Shown piece by piece: positions 41,737 through 51,365 of a stretch of DNA of 64,000 bases. A program made the translations under genes and the position numbers. The stretch covers positions 372,001 to 436,000 of the forward strand of contig NZ_BCFL01000018.1 in NCBI RefSeq assembly GCF_002217755.1, written 5' to 3'. Position 1 is the first letter of the stretch; each line of letters starts with the position of its first letter. Under the pieces are notes generated by a model, which did not search any database, was not told where the DNA came from, and was given only the letters and a program-made list of their open reading frames with translations. The stretch is from Streptomyces hyaluromycini (GTDB lineage Bacteria > Actinomycetota > Actinomycetes > Streptomycetales > Streptomycetaceae).

Positions 41737-42690
41737 TTACATGATCGGGTCGGGCTCTCTCGCCAGGTCCGCCGCGCCGACCAGGCCGGCCTCGTTGCCC
41801 AGCTGGGCCGCGATGACCTCGGCGACCGGGCGCCAGTTGCCGCCTACCAGCCAGCGCTTGTAGGACTTGCGGATCGGGTCGAGGACCAGTTCGCCCTCGT
41901 CCGAGAGGCCGCCGCCGACGATGAACGCGGAGGGGTCGAAGAGGGAGGCCAGGTCGGCGAGGCCGGCGCCGGCCCAGCGGGCGAGCTCGCGGTAGGAGTC
42001 GACGGCGACCGGGTCGCCCTGCCGGGCGGCCATGGAGATGTGCTTGCCCTCGATGCCCTCGGGGGTGCCGTCACCGAGGCCGAGCAGGATCTCGGCGTGC
42101 TCGGGGGTGGCGTTCGCGCGCTGCTTGGCGTAGCGGACCAGGGCACGGCCCGAGGCGTACTGCTCCCAGCAGCCCTGCGAGCCGCAGCCGCACAGCAGCC
42201 CGTCCGGGACCATCCGGATGTGCCCGAACTCGGCGGCGACGCCGAAGTGCCCGCGGCGCAGCTTGTTGCCGATGATGATGCCGCCGCCGAGGCCGGTGCC
42301 GAGGGTGATGCAGATGACGTTGCGGTGGCCCTTGCCGGCGCCGAACTTGTACTCGCCCCAGGCGGCGGCGTTCGCGTCGTTCTCCACGACCACGGGGAGG
42401 CCGACGCGGGCCTCGACCTCCTCCTTCAACGGCTCCTGGCGCCAGTCGATGTTGGGCGCGAAGTAGACCGTGGAGCGCTGCCGGTTCACGTAACCGGCGG
42501 CGCCGATGCCCACGCCGACGATCTCGTGCCCGGCGCGCGCACCCTCTACGGCGGAAGCAATGGCGTCCACGATGCCCTCGGGCGTGCCCGGGGTCGGCAC
42601 CTTGTGGGTCGAGAGGATGTTGCCTTCCTCATCGACCACGCCGGCCGCGATCTTCGTGCCGCCGATGTCGACGCCGATGGTGAGTCCCAT
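41737..42690 (-). CDS. glkA: ROK-family glucokinase
   Basis: The 317-residue enzyme phosphorylates glucose and, in Streptomyces, is needed for carbon catabolite repression. ROK features are Gly-Val-Asp-Ile-Gly-Gly-Thr-Lys (phosphate 1), Glu-Asn-Asp-Ala-Asn, Gly-Thr-Gly-Leu-Gly-Gly-Gly, Gly-His-Ile and the zinc motif Cys-Gly-Cys-Gly-x2-Gly-Cys-Trp-Glu. Length and order match GlkA of S. coelicolor (SCO2126, from memory). The start is ATG 42690. The 133-bp gap on its 5' side separates it from the DUF5304 gene upstream in the same direction. Confidence 0.97.
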   Translation of the reverse strand: MGLTIGVDIGGTKIAAGVVDEEGNILSTHKVPTPGTPEGIVDAIASAVEGARAGHEIVGVGIGAAGYVNRQRSTVYFAPNIDWRQEPLKEEVEARVGLPVVVENDANAAAWGEYKFGAGKGHRNVICITLGTGLGGGIIIGNKLRRGHFGVAAEFGHIRMVPDGLLCGCGSQGCWEQYASGRALVRYAKQRANATPEHAEILLGLGDGTPEGIEGKHISMAARQGDPVAVDSYRELARWAGAGLADLASLFDPSAFIVGGGLSDEGELVLDPIRKSYKRWLVGGNWRPVAEVIAAQLGNEAGLVGAADLAREPDPIM

Positions 42691-42824
42691 GAATCCCTCA
42701 GTTTCGGTCGAGCCCCGCTACGGCCAACCGTACCCGAGGCCCTGCCGTCGGGTTCTCGTCGTCCGTCCGGTGAACGGACCGGTCGGCGGTAGGGGGCGCG
42801 GGACGGAGGGAATCGACGGGGCTG

Positions 42825-43286
42825 TCAGTCCAGGTCGATGCGTTCACCGGGGCCGGCGTCGTCGCCCGGGTCGTGCTTGCCGGAGGTCCAGCGGGTCTCC
42901 TGGGCCTGGACCGCGGAGCGGTAGGCGGCGAGGAGTTCGCCGCCCGCCGCGGCCAGGTGGTCGAAGACGTCCGGGTTGCGCTCTATCACGGGCTCGACGG
43001 CGTTCTTCGCCTGCTGGACGACCTGCCGGACCACCTGCTGGGCGGCCGGTCCGGCGACCGCCCCGAGCAGCGGGGTCTGGAGGCCGGACAGCTTGTCGGC
43101 GACGGCGTCGACGAGTTTGCGCAGTTCCTCGGCGGCGGACCCGGGCGGCGGGCCGTACTGGGCGCGGCGGCGGGCCTTCTCCGCCTGCAGGTCCTCGGCG
43201 CAGGCGGTGGCCCAGGCGTCGGCGTCCGTCGCCCGTACCTCGTCCGCGGCCTCGGAGGCGTCGGCTGCGGGGCGCTCTTCGCTCAT
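42825..43286 (-). CDS. DUF5304 domain-containing protein
   Basis: The 153-residue, acidic, helical protein has Tyr-Gly-Pro-Pro-Pro-Gly-Ser-Ala-Ala-Glu-Glu-Leu-Arg-Lys-Leu-Val-Asp-Ala-Val-Ala, the DUF5304 signature. A Gln-rich helix with Val-Val-Arg-Gln-Val-Val-Gln-Gln-Ala-Lys follows. No membrane helix or catalytic motif is seen. It sits between glkA and the ArsA-like gene, all leftward, and is found in the same place in related Streptomyces. Function is unknown. Confidence 0.88.
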   Translation of the reverse strand: MSEERPAADASEAADEVRATDADAWATACAEDLQAEKARRRAQYGPPPGSAAEELRKLVDAVADKLSGLQTPLLGAVAGPAAQQVVRQVVQQAKNAVEPVIERNPDVFDHLAAAGGELLAAYRSAVQAQETRWTSGKHDPGDDAGPGERIDLD

Positions 43287-43361
43287 GACGGACTCCTGAC
43301 TGGACTCCTGACTACGGTTCGTCTCTACGACGTTACCCGAACGGGCGTACCGGTTTCACCG

Positions 43362-44516
43362 TCAGCGCGGCCACAGCTCCGGGTCCGGTGCGAAGCGCAG
43401 CCGCAGCTCGCCGTCGCGCAGTCCGGCCCCGGCGACGGTGCAGCGGCGCAGGGCCGACGGCAGGGCGACGATCCGGCGGAAGCCGCCCACGGTGATCACC
43501 ACTTCGTCGCCGCGCCGGACGAGGTCGAGGTCGTCCCGTATCGCGCCGGGCAGCGGGATGTGCCAGACGAGGACGCCGTCCTCCTCGATCCGGTCGGCGA
43601 CGGGCCACTCGACCGGGGTGGGCACGGTGTTGACGCCGGGCACGGCGAGCGCGGCGAGGTCGTCGGTGCCGCGCGGGTCGTGCCCCAGGTGGGCGACGGC
43701 CTTGACCTCGTACGTCTCCCCCCATTCCGCGAGGGTCTTGCGCTGCTGGGCGACGAGGGTGTGCAGGGGCGTGGCCTCGGGCAGCACGCGGTTGGCGACC
43801 AGGGTCGCGGCGGGCAGTCCGCGCAGGGCGAGGCCGAGGCGGGCGGTGCGGACGGCGTCGGCGCCGGCCGGTCCGGGTTCGGCGACCAGGCGTACGGCGG
43901 TGGCGCGGTCGGCGAGGACGGCCTCCACGGCGGCCAGCTCGACGTCCCAGCGGGCTGCCGTCTCGTACAGCCAGTCCGCGGGCATGGGTACGCCGGCCAG
44001 GCGGCCGAGGACCGGGCGCAGGGCGCGGGCCGCCTGCCGCTCGGGCGGGAGCAGGCGGCGCAGGTACCGGCGGAGCTCCTCGGGGAGGGCGAGGAGGGCG
44101 AGCGCCTGCGGGGCGGGCGGGAGGTCCACGACGAGCAGTTCGTACCGCTCGGAGAGGGCGGCGTCGCGCAGGGCCCGGAGGAAGGACAGCTCCTCGGCGC
44201 CGGGCAGGGGGGTGAGCTCCTCGGCGTCCAGGCGGGAGGCGCCCAGGAGGTCGAGGACGTTCGCGGCGCGGGTCTGGAAGGCGGTGAGGTCCTCGCGGAA
44301 GCGGGCGGCGGCGTCGGGGCGCCAGGCGGCGAGGGTGGGGGTGACGCGGGTGGGCTCCGGTCCTGTCGCCACGCCCAGGGCGGCGCCGAGGGTGTCCGTG
44401 CGGTCGGCGCTGAGCACGAGGGTGGGGGTGCCCTCGGCCGAGGCGCGCAGGGCGGTGGCCGCGGCGACGGTCGTACGGCCGCTGCCGCCCGGGCCGGTGA
44501 TCAGGATGGTGCGCAT
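43362..44516 (-). CDS. ArsA/Get3-like ATPase with altered Walker A
   Basis: The 384-residue protein begins Met-Arg-Thr-Ile-Leu-Ile-Thr-Gly-Pro-Gly-Gly-Ser-Gly-Arg-Thr-Thr. This is the deviant Walker A of ArsA proteins (Gly-Lys-Gly-Gly-x-Gly-Lys-Thr-Thr) with both lysines replaced, by Pro and Arg. A switch-like Val-Val-Asp-Leu-Pro-Pro-Ala is present. The C-terminal third forms a beta-rich ArsA-HSP20-like domain. It corresponds to Rv2184c of M. tuberculosis and lies beside the SRPBCC gene, matching Rv2185c. Its role (membrane-protein targeting or lipid transfer) is unproven, and catalysis is questionable because of the lysine losses. Confidence 0.85.
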   Translation of the reverse strand: MRTILITGPGGSGRTTVAAATALRASAEGTPTLVLSADRTDTLGAALGVATGPEPTRVTPTLAAWRPDAAARFREDLTAFQTRAANVLDLLGASRLDAEELTPLPGAEELSFLRALRDAALSERYELLVVDLPPAPQALALLALPEELRRYLRRLLPPERQAARALRPVLGRLAGVPMPADWLYETAARWDVELAAVEAVLADRATAVRLVAEPGPAGADAVRTARLGLALRGLPAATLVANRVLPEATPLHTLVAQQRKTLAEWGETYEVKAVAHLGHDPRGTDDLAALAVPGVNTVPTPVEWPVADRIEEDGVLVWHIPLPGAIRDDLDLVRRGDEVVITVGGFRRIVALPSALRRCTVAGAGLRDGELRLRFAPDPELWPR

Positions 44517-44579
44517 GAGGGTGAACCGTAACTGAAGCGGGCCTTGCCTGTAGGTGCCCGGCGCTGAGGGGAGCGAGTT

Positions 44580-44780
44580 TCGCTTACCGGCGCTCGCAGG
44601 GTGCCTCCCCCAGAGGGGGGACCCCCAGCGCCCACCCGTGCCGCCCAGCGGCACGACTGCCCGCGGCTATGTATGCAGGACGCGGCTGGGCAGCGCCCCG
44701 TCAGGGGCGCGGGGCTGTATCAATTTGCGGCTACCGCCGCGTGGGCGCGACCAGCCACGACGGACCCGCACCCGGGAGAC
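44580..44780 (+). repeat. Dispersed GC-rich intergenic repeat, copy 4 (longest form)
   Basis: It starts 'cgcttaccggcgctcgcagg' as copy 1, continues with 'cgactgcccgcggctatgta', then 'gcgccccgtcaggggcgcgg' and 'gctgtatcaatttgcggcta' as in copies 2 and 5. It lies between the ArsA-like and SRPBCC genes and joins the two half-types of the repeat. Confidence 0.75.
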
Positions 44781-44810
44781 CACGGGTACCCCCGCGACGC
44801 GCCCCCTACC

Positions 44811-45254
44811 TCACTTCTCCCCCGACTCCACCCTCTTCTTCAACCCGGCCAGTGCCCGGTCGATGATGACCTTCTCCGCCTTGCGCTTGATCATCCCGAG
44901 CATCGGGATCTTGACGTCCACGGTCAGCGAGTACGTGACCTCCGTCGAACCCGCGCCCGCCGGCTTCAGCAGGTACGAGCCGTCCAGGGACCGCAGCATC
45001 TGGGACTTCACCAGCGTCCAGGAGACCTCGTTGTCGCCGGTCCAGGTGTATCCGAGGACCTGGTCGTCCTTGATCGCACCGGCGTCCATGACAAGGCGCA
45101 CCTGCTCGGCACGGCCCCGGGCGTCGGTCTTCAGAACCTCCGCCTCCTTCACTTCGCCGGTCCAGTCCGGGTAACGGGCGAAGTCGGCGATCACCGCCAT
45201 CACGTCGGCCGGGGCCGCCTCGATCGTGATGCTCGAGCTGGTGTGTTCCGCCAT
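44811..45254 (-). CDS. SRPBCC-family (START-like) protein
   Basis: The 147-residue protein is a helix-grip fold: Ile-Glu-Ala-Ala-Pro-Ala-Asp-Val-Met-Ala-Val-Ile-Ala-Asp-Phe-Ala-Arg-Tyr-Pro-Asp-Trp, the SRPBCC/polyketide-cyclase signature, then a central beta sheet and a C-terminal helix. It binds a hydrophobic ligand in a deep pocket, probably a lipid; the ligand is unknown. It corresponds to TB16.3 (Rv2185c). ATG 45254 follows GGAGGAG. A perfect 32-bp palindrome lies 38 bp upstream. Confidence 0.93.
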   Translation of the reverse strand: MAEHTSSSITIEAAPADVMAVIADFARYPDWTGEVKEAEVLKTDARGRAEQVRLVMDAGAIKDDQVLGYTWTGDNEVSWTLVKSQMLRSLDGSYLLKPAGAGSTEVTYSLTVDVKIPMLGMIKRKAEKVIIDRALAGLKKRVESGEK

Positions 45255-45292
45255 CGCCGTGGCTCCTCCAGATGCGGGCCGGTAAGAGAGGT

Positions 45293-45324
45293 CGCTGCAT
45301 ACGCGTGCGCACGCGTATGCAGCG
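45293..45324. repeat. Perfect 32-bp palindrome
   Basis: Arms CGCTGCATACGCGTGC and its exact reverse complement (16 bp each) meet with no spacer. It lies between the SRPBCC start (45254) and the metallophosphoesterase stop (45376). Either it is an operator for the SRPBCC gene or a terminator for the upstream gene; a cruciform-prone site is also possible. See findings. Confidence 0.9.
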
Positions 45325-45375
45325 TGAAGGCTACCGCGCGTCCGACCAGCCGACTTCACCCCCTGTCCGGGGTCG

Positions 45376-46173
45376 TCACCATTCCAGCGCCCAGGGCCGT
45401 CCCGTACCCGCGAAGTGCCCGACGTTCACGCACTCGGTGGCCCCGATCCGCATCCGCTTCACCAGCGGCTGGTGGACATGTCCGAAGAGCGAATACCGGG
45501 GGCGGGTGCGGCGGATGGCGTCCAGCAGGGCCCGGCTGCCCCGTTCGAAACGGCGCGCGACGGTGTCGTACACCAACTCCGGAACCTCCGGCGGGATGTG
45601 CGTGCACAGCACGTCGACCTCGCCGACCGCCTCGATCTTCGCCGCGTACTCCTCGTCGGAGATCTCGTAGGGGGTGCGCATCGGGGTCCGCAGCCCGCCG
45701 CCGACGAAGCCGAAGACCCGCCCGCCGATCTCCACCCGCTCGCCGTCCAGCACCGTCGTGCCCGGCCCGGCGTACTCCCGCCACAGCGGCGGCATGTCGA
45801 CGTTGCCGTACGTCGCGTACGTCGGTGCCGGGAACGCCGCGAACATCTCGGCGTACTGCTTGCGCACCGCCTTCTCGATCGCCGTCGCCCGGTCCATGCC
45901 GATCCCGCCCCACAGCCGGGCGCCGAGTTCCCGCGCCTCCTCGAAGCGGCGGGCGGTGCGGAGTTCGACGAGGCGGTCGGCGTTCTCGACGCCGAACAGG
46001 TCGGGGAAGATGCCGCGGGAGTGGTCGGCGTAGTCGAGGAAGAGGACGAGGTCGCCGAGACAGATCAGGGCGTCGGCGCCGTCGCCGGCCCGTGCCAGGT
46101 CACGGGCGTTGCCGTGCACGTCGCTGACCACGTGGACGCGGGTCCTCGGGACGCCGGAGGGTGTGGCTGCCAT
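45376..46173 (-). CDS. Metallophosphoesterase (calcineurin-like)
   Basis: The 265-residue protein has the metal-binding set Asp-Val-His-Gly-Asn (as Val-Ser-Asp-Val-His-Gly-Asn), Leu-Gly-Asp-Leu, Tyr-Gly-Asn-Val-Asp, Cys-Thr-His-Ile-Pro-Pro and Gly-His-Val-His-Gln. Substrate is unknown. ATG 46173 has an 8-nt spacer from TACGCT (46182-46187, minus strand), suggesting a leaderless mRNA; TTG 46182 is the alternative and would fall in the -10 box. It is separated by a 316-bp gap from the divergent fadD-like gene. Confidence 0.9.
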   Translation of the reverse strand: MAATPSGVPRTRVHVVSDVHGNARDLARAGDGADALICLGDLVLFLDYADHSRGIFPDLFGVENADRLVELRTARRFEEARELGARLWGGIGMDRATAIEKAVRKQYAEMFAAFPAPTYATYGNVDMPPLWREYAGPGTTVLDGERVEIGGRVFGFVGGGLRTPMRTPYEISDEEYAAKIEAVGEVDVLCTHIPPEVPELVYDTVARRFERGSRALLDAIRRTRPRYSLFGHVHQPLVKRMRIGATECVNVGHFAGTGRPWALEW

Positions 46174-46232
46174 GGTGATCAAGCGTAGGCCTGTGCGGCA
46201 AACGTGAACAGGCGATGGCCGGGCCGCCGGTT

Positions 46233-46242
46233 ACTGGTCAGT
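46233..46242. promoter_or_regulatory. ACTG-GT-CAGT inverted repeat upstream of acyl-CoA ligase
   Basis: The 10-mer is the exact reverse complement of the left part of the operator at 5791. It lies in the 316-bp gap between the phosphoesterase and acyl-CoA ligase genes; a possible -10 TACCGT lies at about 46259-46264. TetR-type fatty-acid repressors bind sites of this kind. The gap has no gene. Confidence 0.4.
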
Positions 46243-46489
46243 CACTAAGGCCGTGGACTACCGTACGCCAAGGAACACCAACCTGTGTGACGCACCGAAC
46301 ATCTCGCCGGACCCCCCTGTCGAAGAAGCCATACCGGCGGGTAACGTCCGGGCAGTCCAGTCGTGCTCAGGATTTCAACCAACGGATCTTCCAGCCCGTG
46401 GCGAAGCCCTGAGCACCTGCCCGAGCCTTGGACCGCACCGTCGCATCGCACAACGTCGTGGCGTCGGCGCCCTATGAGGAGCAGCAGTC

Positions 46490-48286
46490 TTGCGCGAGTT
46501 CAGCCTTCCGGCTTTGTACGAGGTCCCCGCGGACGGCAATCTGACCGACATCGTCCGCAGAAACGCCGCGCAGCATCCGAACGTCGCCGTCATGGCCCGC
46601 AAGGTCGGCGGTGTCTGGCAGGACGTGACCGCCACCGCCTTCCTGGCCGAGGTGCACGCGGCCGCGAAGGGCCTCATCGCCTCCGGCATCCAGCCGGGCG
46701 ACCGGGTCGGCCTGATGTCCCGCACCCGCTACGAGTGGACGCTCCTCGACTTCGCGATCTGGAGCGCCGGCGCGGTCACCGTGCCGGTGTACGAGACCAG
46801 CTCGCCGGAGCAGGTGCAGTGGATCCTCAGCGACTCCGGCGCGACCGCCTGCATCGTGGAACTCGACAACCACGCGGCCGCCGTCGAGTCGGTGCGCGAG
46901 ACGCTGCCCGCCCTCAAGCACGTCTGGCAGATCGAGGCCGGCGCCCTGGAGGAACTCGGCAGACTCGGCCAGGGCGTCACCGACGCCACCGTCGACGCGC
47001 GCAGCTCGCAGGCGAAGGCGGACGACCCGGCGACCATCGTTTACACGAGCGGTACGACCGGCCGCCCCAAGGGCTGTGTCCTCACCCACCGCGCCTTCTT
47101 CGCGGAGTGCGGCAACATCGTGGAGCGCCTGCGCCCCCTCTTCCGCACCGGCGAGTGTTCGGTCCTCCTCTTCCTCCCGCTCGCGCACGTCTTCGGCCGG
47201 CTGGTCCAGATCGCCCCGATGATGGCGCCGATCAAGCTGGGCTGCGTCCCGGACATCAAGAACCTCACCGACGAACTGGCCGCGTTCCGGCCGACGCTGA
47301 TCCTCGGTGTCCCGCGCGTCTTCGAGAAGGTCTACAACTCGGCGCGCGCCAAGGCGCAGGCGGACGGCAAGGGCAAGATCTTCGACAAGGCCGCGGACAC
47401 CGCGATCGCGTACAGCAAGGCGCTGGACACCCCGCCGGGCCCGTCCCTGGGCCTGAAGATCAAGCACAAGACCTTCGACAAGCTGGTCTACAGCAAGCTG
47501 CGCGCGGTGCTCGGCGGCAAGGGCGAGTACGCCATCTCCGGCGGCGCCCCGCTCGGCGAGCGCCTGGGCCACTTCTTCCGCGGCATCGGCTTCACGGTCC
47601 TGGAGGGCTACGGCCTGACCGAGTCCTGTGCGGCGACCGCGTTCAACCCCTGGGACCGGCAGAAGATCGGCACGGTCGGACAGCCGCTGCCCGGCTCCGT
47701 GATCCGCATCGCGGACGACGGGGAGGTGCTGCTGCACGGCGAGCACCTGTTCAAGGAGTACTGGAACAACCCGGCCGCGACCGCCGAGGCGCTGGCCGAC
47801 GGCTGGTTCCACACCGGGGACATCGGCACCCTGGACGAGGACGGCTACCTCAGGATCACCGGCCGCAAGAAGGAGATCATCGTCACCGCGGGCGGCAAGA
47901 ACGTCGCCCCGGCCGTGATCGAGGACCGCATCCGCGCGCACGCGCTGGTCGCGGAGTGCATGGTGGTGGGCGACGGGCGGCCGTTCGTGGGCGCGCTGAT
48001 CACCATCGACGACGAGTTCCTGGGCCGCTGGGCGGCCGACCACGGCAAACCGACGGGCTCCACCGCGGCGTCGCTGCGTGACGACCCGGATCTGATCGCG
48101 GCGATCCAGGCCGCTGTCGACGACGGCAACGCCGCGGTGTCGAAGGCGGAATCGGTGCGGAAGTTCCGCATTCTGTCCTCCCAGTTCTCGGAGGAGTCGG
48201 GCCACCTGACGCCGTCCCTGAAGCTCAAGCGCAACGTGGTGGCGAAGGACTACGCGGACGAGATCGAGGCCATCTACCAGAAGTAG
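46490..48286 (+). CDS. Long-chain fatty acid-CoA ligase (AMP-forming)
   Basis: The 598-residue protein activates fatty acids to acyl-CoA through acyl-AMP. It has the ATP loop Tyr-Thr-Ser-Gly-Thr-Thr-Gly-Arg-Pro-Lys-Gly, Gly-Tyr-Gly-Leu-Thr-Glu-Ser, Trp-Phe-His-Thr-Gly-Asp, and Gly-Arg-Lys-Lys-Glu-Ile (hinge Arg/Lys). The start is TTG 46490 with GAGGAG 8 nt upstream; homologues begin Met-Arg-Glu-Phe-Ser-Leu-Pro, supporting it. It matches FadD15 (Rv2187) in the conserved neighbourhood, next to pimB. Lipid for phosphatidylinositol mannosides could be supplied, but that is speculation. Confidence 0.95.
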   Translation: MREFSLPALYEVPADGNLTDIVRRNAAQHPNVAVMARKVGGVWQDVTATAFLAEVHAAAKGLIASGIQPGDRVGLMSRTRYEWTLLDFAIWSAGAVTVPVYETSSPEQVQWILSDSGATACIVELDNHAAAVESVRETLPALKHVWQIEAGALEELGRLGQGVTDATVDARSSQAKADDPATIVYTSGTTGRPKGCVLTHRAFFAECGNIVERLRPLFRTGECSVLLFLPLAHVFGRLVQIAPMMAPIKLGCVPDIKNLTDELAAFRPTLILGVPRVFEKVYNSARAKAQADGKGKIFDKAADTAIAYSKALDTPPGPSLGLKIKHKTFDKLVYSKLRAVLGGKGEYAISGGAPLGERLGHFFRGIGFTVLEGYGLTESCAATAFNPWDRQKIGTVGQPLPGSVIRIADDGEVLLHGEHLFKEYWNNPAATAEALADGWFHTGDIGTLDEDGYLRITGRKKEIIVTAGGKNVAPAVIEDRIRAHALVAECMVVGDGRPFVGALITIDDEFLGRWAADHGKPTGSTAASLRDDPDLIAAIQAAVDDGNAAVSKAESVRKFRILSSQFSEESGHLTPSLKLKRNVVAKDYADEIEAIYQK

Positions 48287-48314
48287 AGCGGCACTCGGGG
48301 CATCCTCCCGGTGC

Positions 48315-50108
<1,794 letters not shown>

Positions 50109-51251
50109 CTAAAGCAACTCCTTCAACCTCTCCGCAAGGAGATCCCACCGCCACTTCTCCTCAACCCACTGCCGCCCGCGCTCCCCCATCCGCTGACGCA
50201 GTTCGGAGTCTCCCAGGAGAGCCACAATGCGCTCAGCGGCCTCCTCCACCGAACCGCCCCGCACCACCCACCCGGTCTCCCCGTCAAGGACCGCGTCCGG
50301 CGCCCCGCCCGAGTCCCCGGCGACGACCGGCAGCCCGGTCGCCGAGGCCTCCAGGTACACGATCCCGAGCCCCTCCACGTCCAGCCCGCCCCGCCGGGTC
50401 CGGCACGGCATCGCGAACACGTCCCCGGCGCCGAAGTGCGCGGGCAGCTCGGTCCACGGCACGGCCCCCGTGAACCGCACCGACGCCTCGACCCCGGTCT
50501 CCCGCACCAGCCGCCGCAGCTCCTTCTCGTACGGCCCGCCGCCCACGATCAGCAGCACCGCGTCCGGCTCGGCGGCCAGGATCAGCGGCATCGCGAGGAT
50601 CAGCGTGTCCTGCCCCTTGCGCGGCACCAGCCGCGACACGCACACGACCACCGGCCGCTCGGTCAGCCCCAGCCGCGCCCGCACCTCGGCGCCCCCGGAA
50701 CCGGGGTGAAAGGTCTTCTCGTCCACCCCCGGCGGCAGCTGCACCATCCGCCCCGCCGCCCCGGCGCTCAGCGCGGTCGCGATCCGGGACCGCGTGTACT
50801 CGCCGAGATAGGTGATCGTGTCGGTCGCGTCCCCGATCCGCCCGAGCAGCCGCCGGGCCGCGGGCAGCTGCGCCCAGCCGACCTCGTGCCCGTGGGTCGT
50901 GGCGACCAGCCGCTGCGCCCCGGCCTTCCGCAGCGCCGGCGCCATCAGCCCGAGCGGAGCCGCCGCCCCGAACCACACGGACGTGCACCCGTGCTCCCGC
51001 AGCAGCCCGACCGCCGTCCGGGTCGCCCCGGGCGTCGGCAGCAGCATCGTCGTACGGTCGCGTACGACGGTGAACGGCTGCTCCGCGTCGAACGCGGCGG
51101 TGGCCTCGGCACCCTCCCGGCCCCGCTTCCACGTGGAGGCGTAGACGACCAGCCGCTCGGGGTCCAGCCGCAGGGCCATGTTGTGCAGAAAGGCCTGGAT
51201 ACCGCCCGGCCGGGGCGGGAAGTCATTGGTCACGATGAGCGTCTTGTGCAT
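50109..51251 (-). CDS. pimB: GDP-mannose-dependent mannosyltransferase, PimB' type (GT4)
   Basis: The 380-residue GT4 enzyme adds the second mannose in phosphatidylinositol mannoside synthesis in related bacteria. The Asn-Asp-Phe-Pro-Pro-Arg-Pro-Gly-Gly-Ile-Gln N-terminus, Thr-His-Gly-His-Glu, Val-Ser-Arg-Leu-Val-Pro-Arg-Lys-Gly-Gln-Asp (donor site), and Glu-Gly-Leu-Gly-Ile-Val-Tyr-Leu-Glu-Ala all match PimB' (Rv2188c). ATG 51251 is 8 nt from TATGGT (51260-51265), suggesting a leaderless mRNA. Neighbours fadD and GT-C enzyme repeat the mycobacterial order. Confidence 0.9.
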   Translation of the reverse strand: MHKTLIVTNDFPPRPGGIQAFLHNMALRLDPERLVVYASTWKRGREGAEATAAFDAEQPFTVVRDRTTMLLPTPGATRTAVGLLREHGCTSVWFGAAAPLGLMAPALRKAGAQRLVATTHGHEVGWAQLPAARRLLGRIGDATDTITYLGEYTRSRIATALSAGAAGRMVQLPPGVDEKTFHPGSGGAEVRARLGLTERPVVVCVSRLVPRKGQDTLILAMPLILAAEPDAVLLIVGGGPYEKELRRLVRETGVEASVRFTGAVPWTELPAHFGAGDVFAMPCRTRRGGLDVEGLGIVYLEASATGLPVVAGDSGGAPDAVLDGETGWVVRGGSVEEAAERIVALLGDSELRQRMGERGRQWVEEKWRWDLLAERLKELL

Positions 51252-51365
51252 CGCCGCAGACCATACCCGCACAGGGCGTTCGGCCGTGCTTCATGGCCCC
51301 CGCACAGGACGTCGGGAGATCATGTGGCGCACTCGACACGGCGATGCCGACGGACAGGGGCTCAG

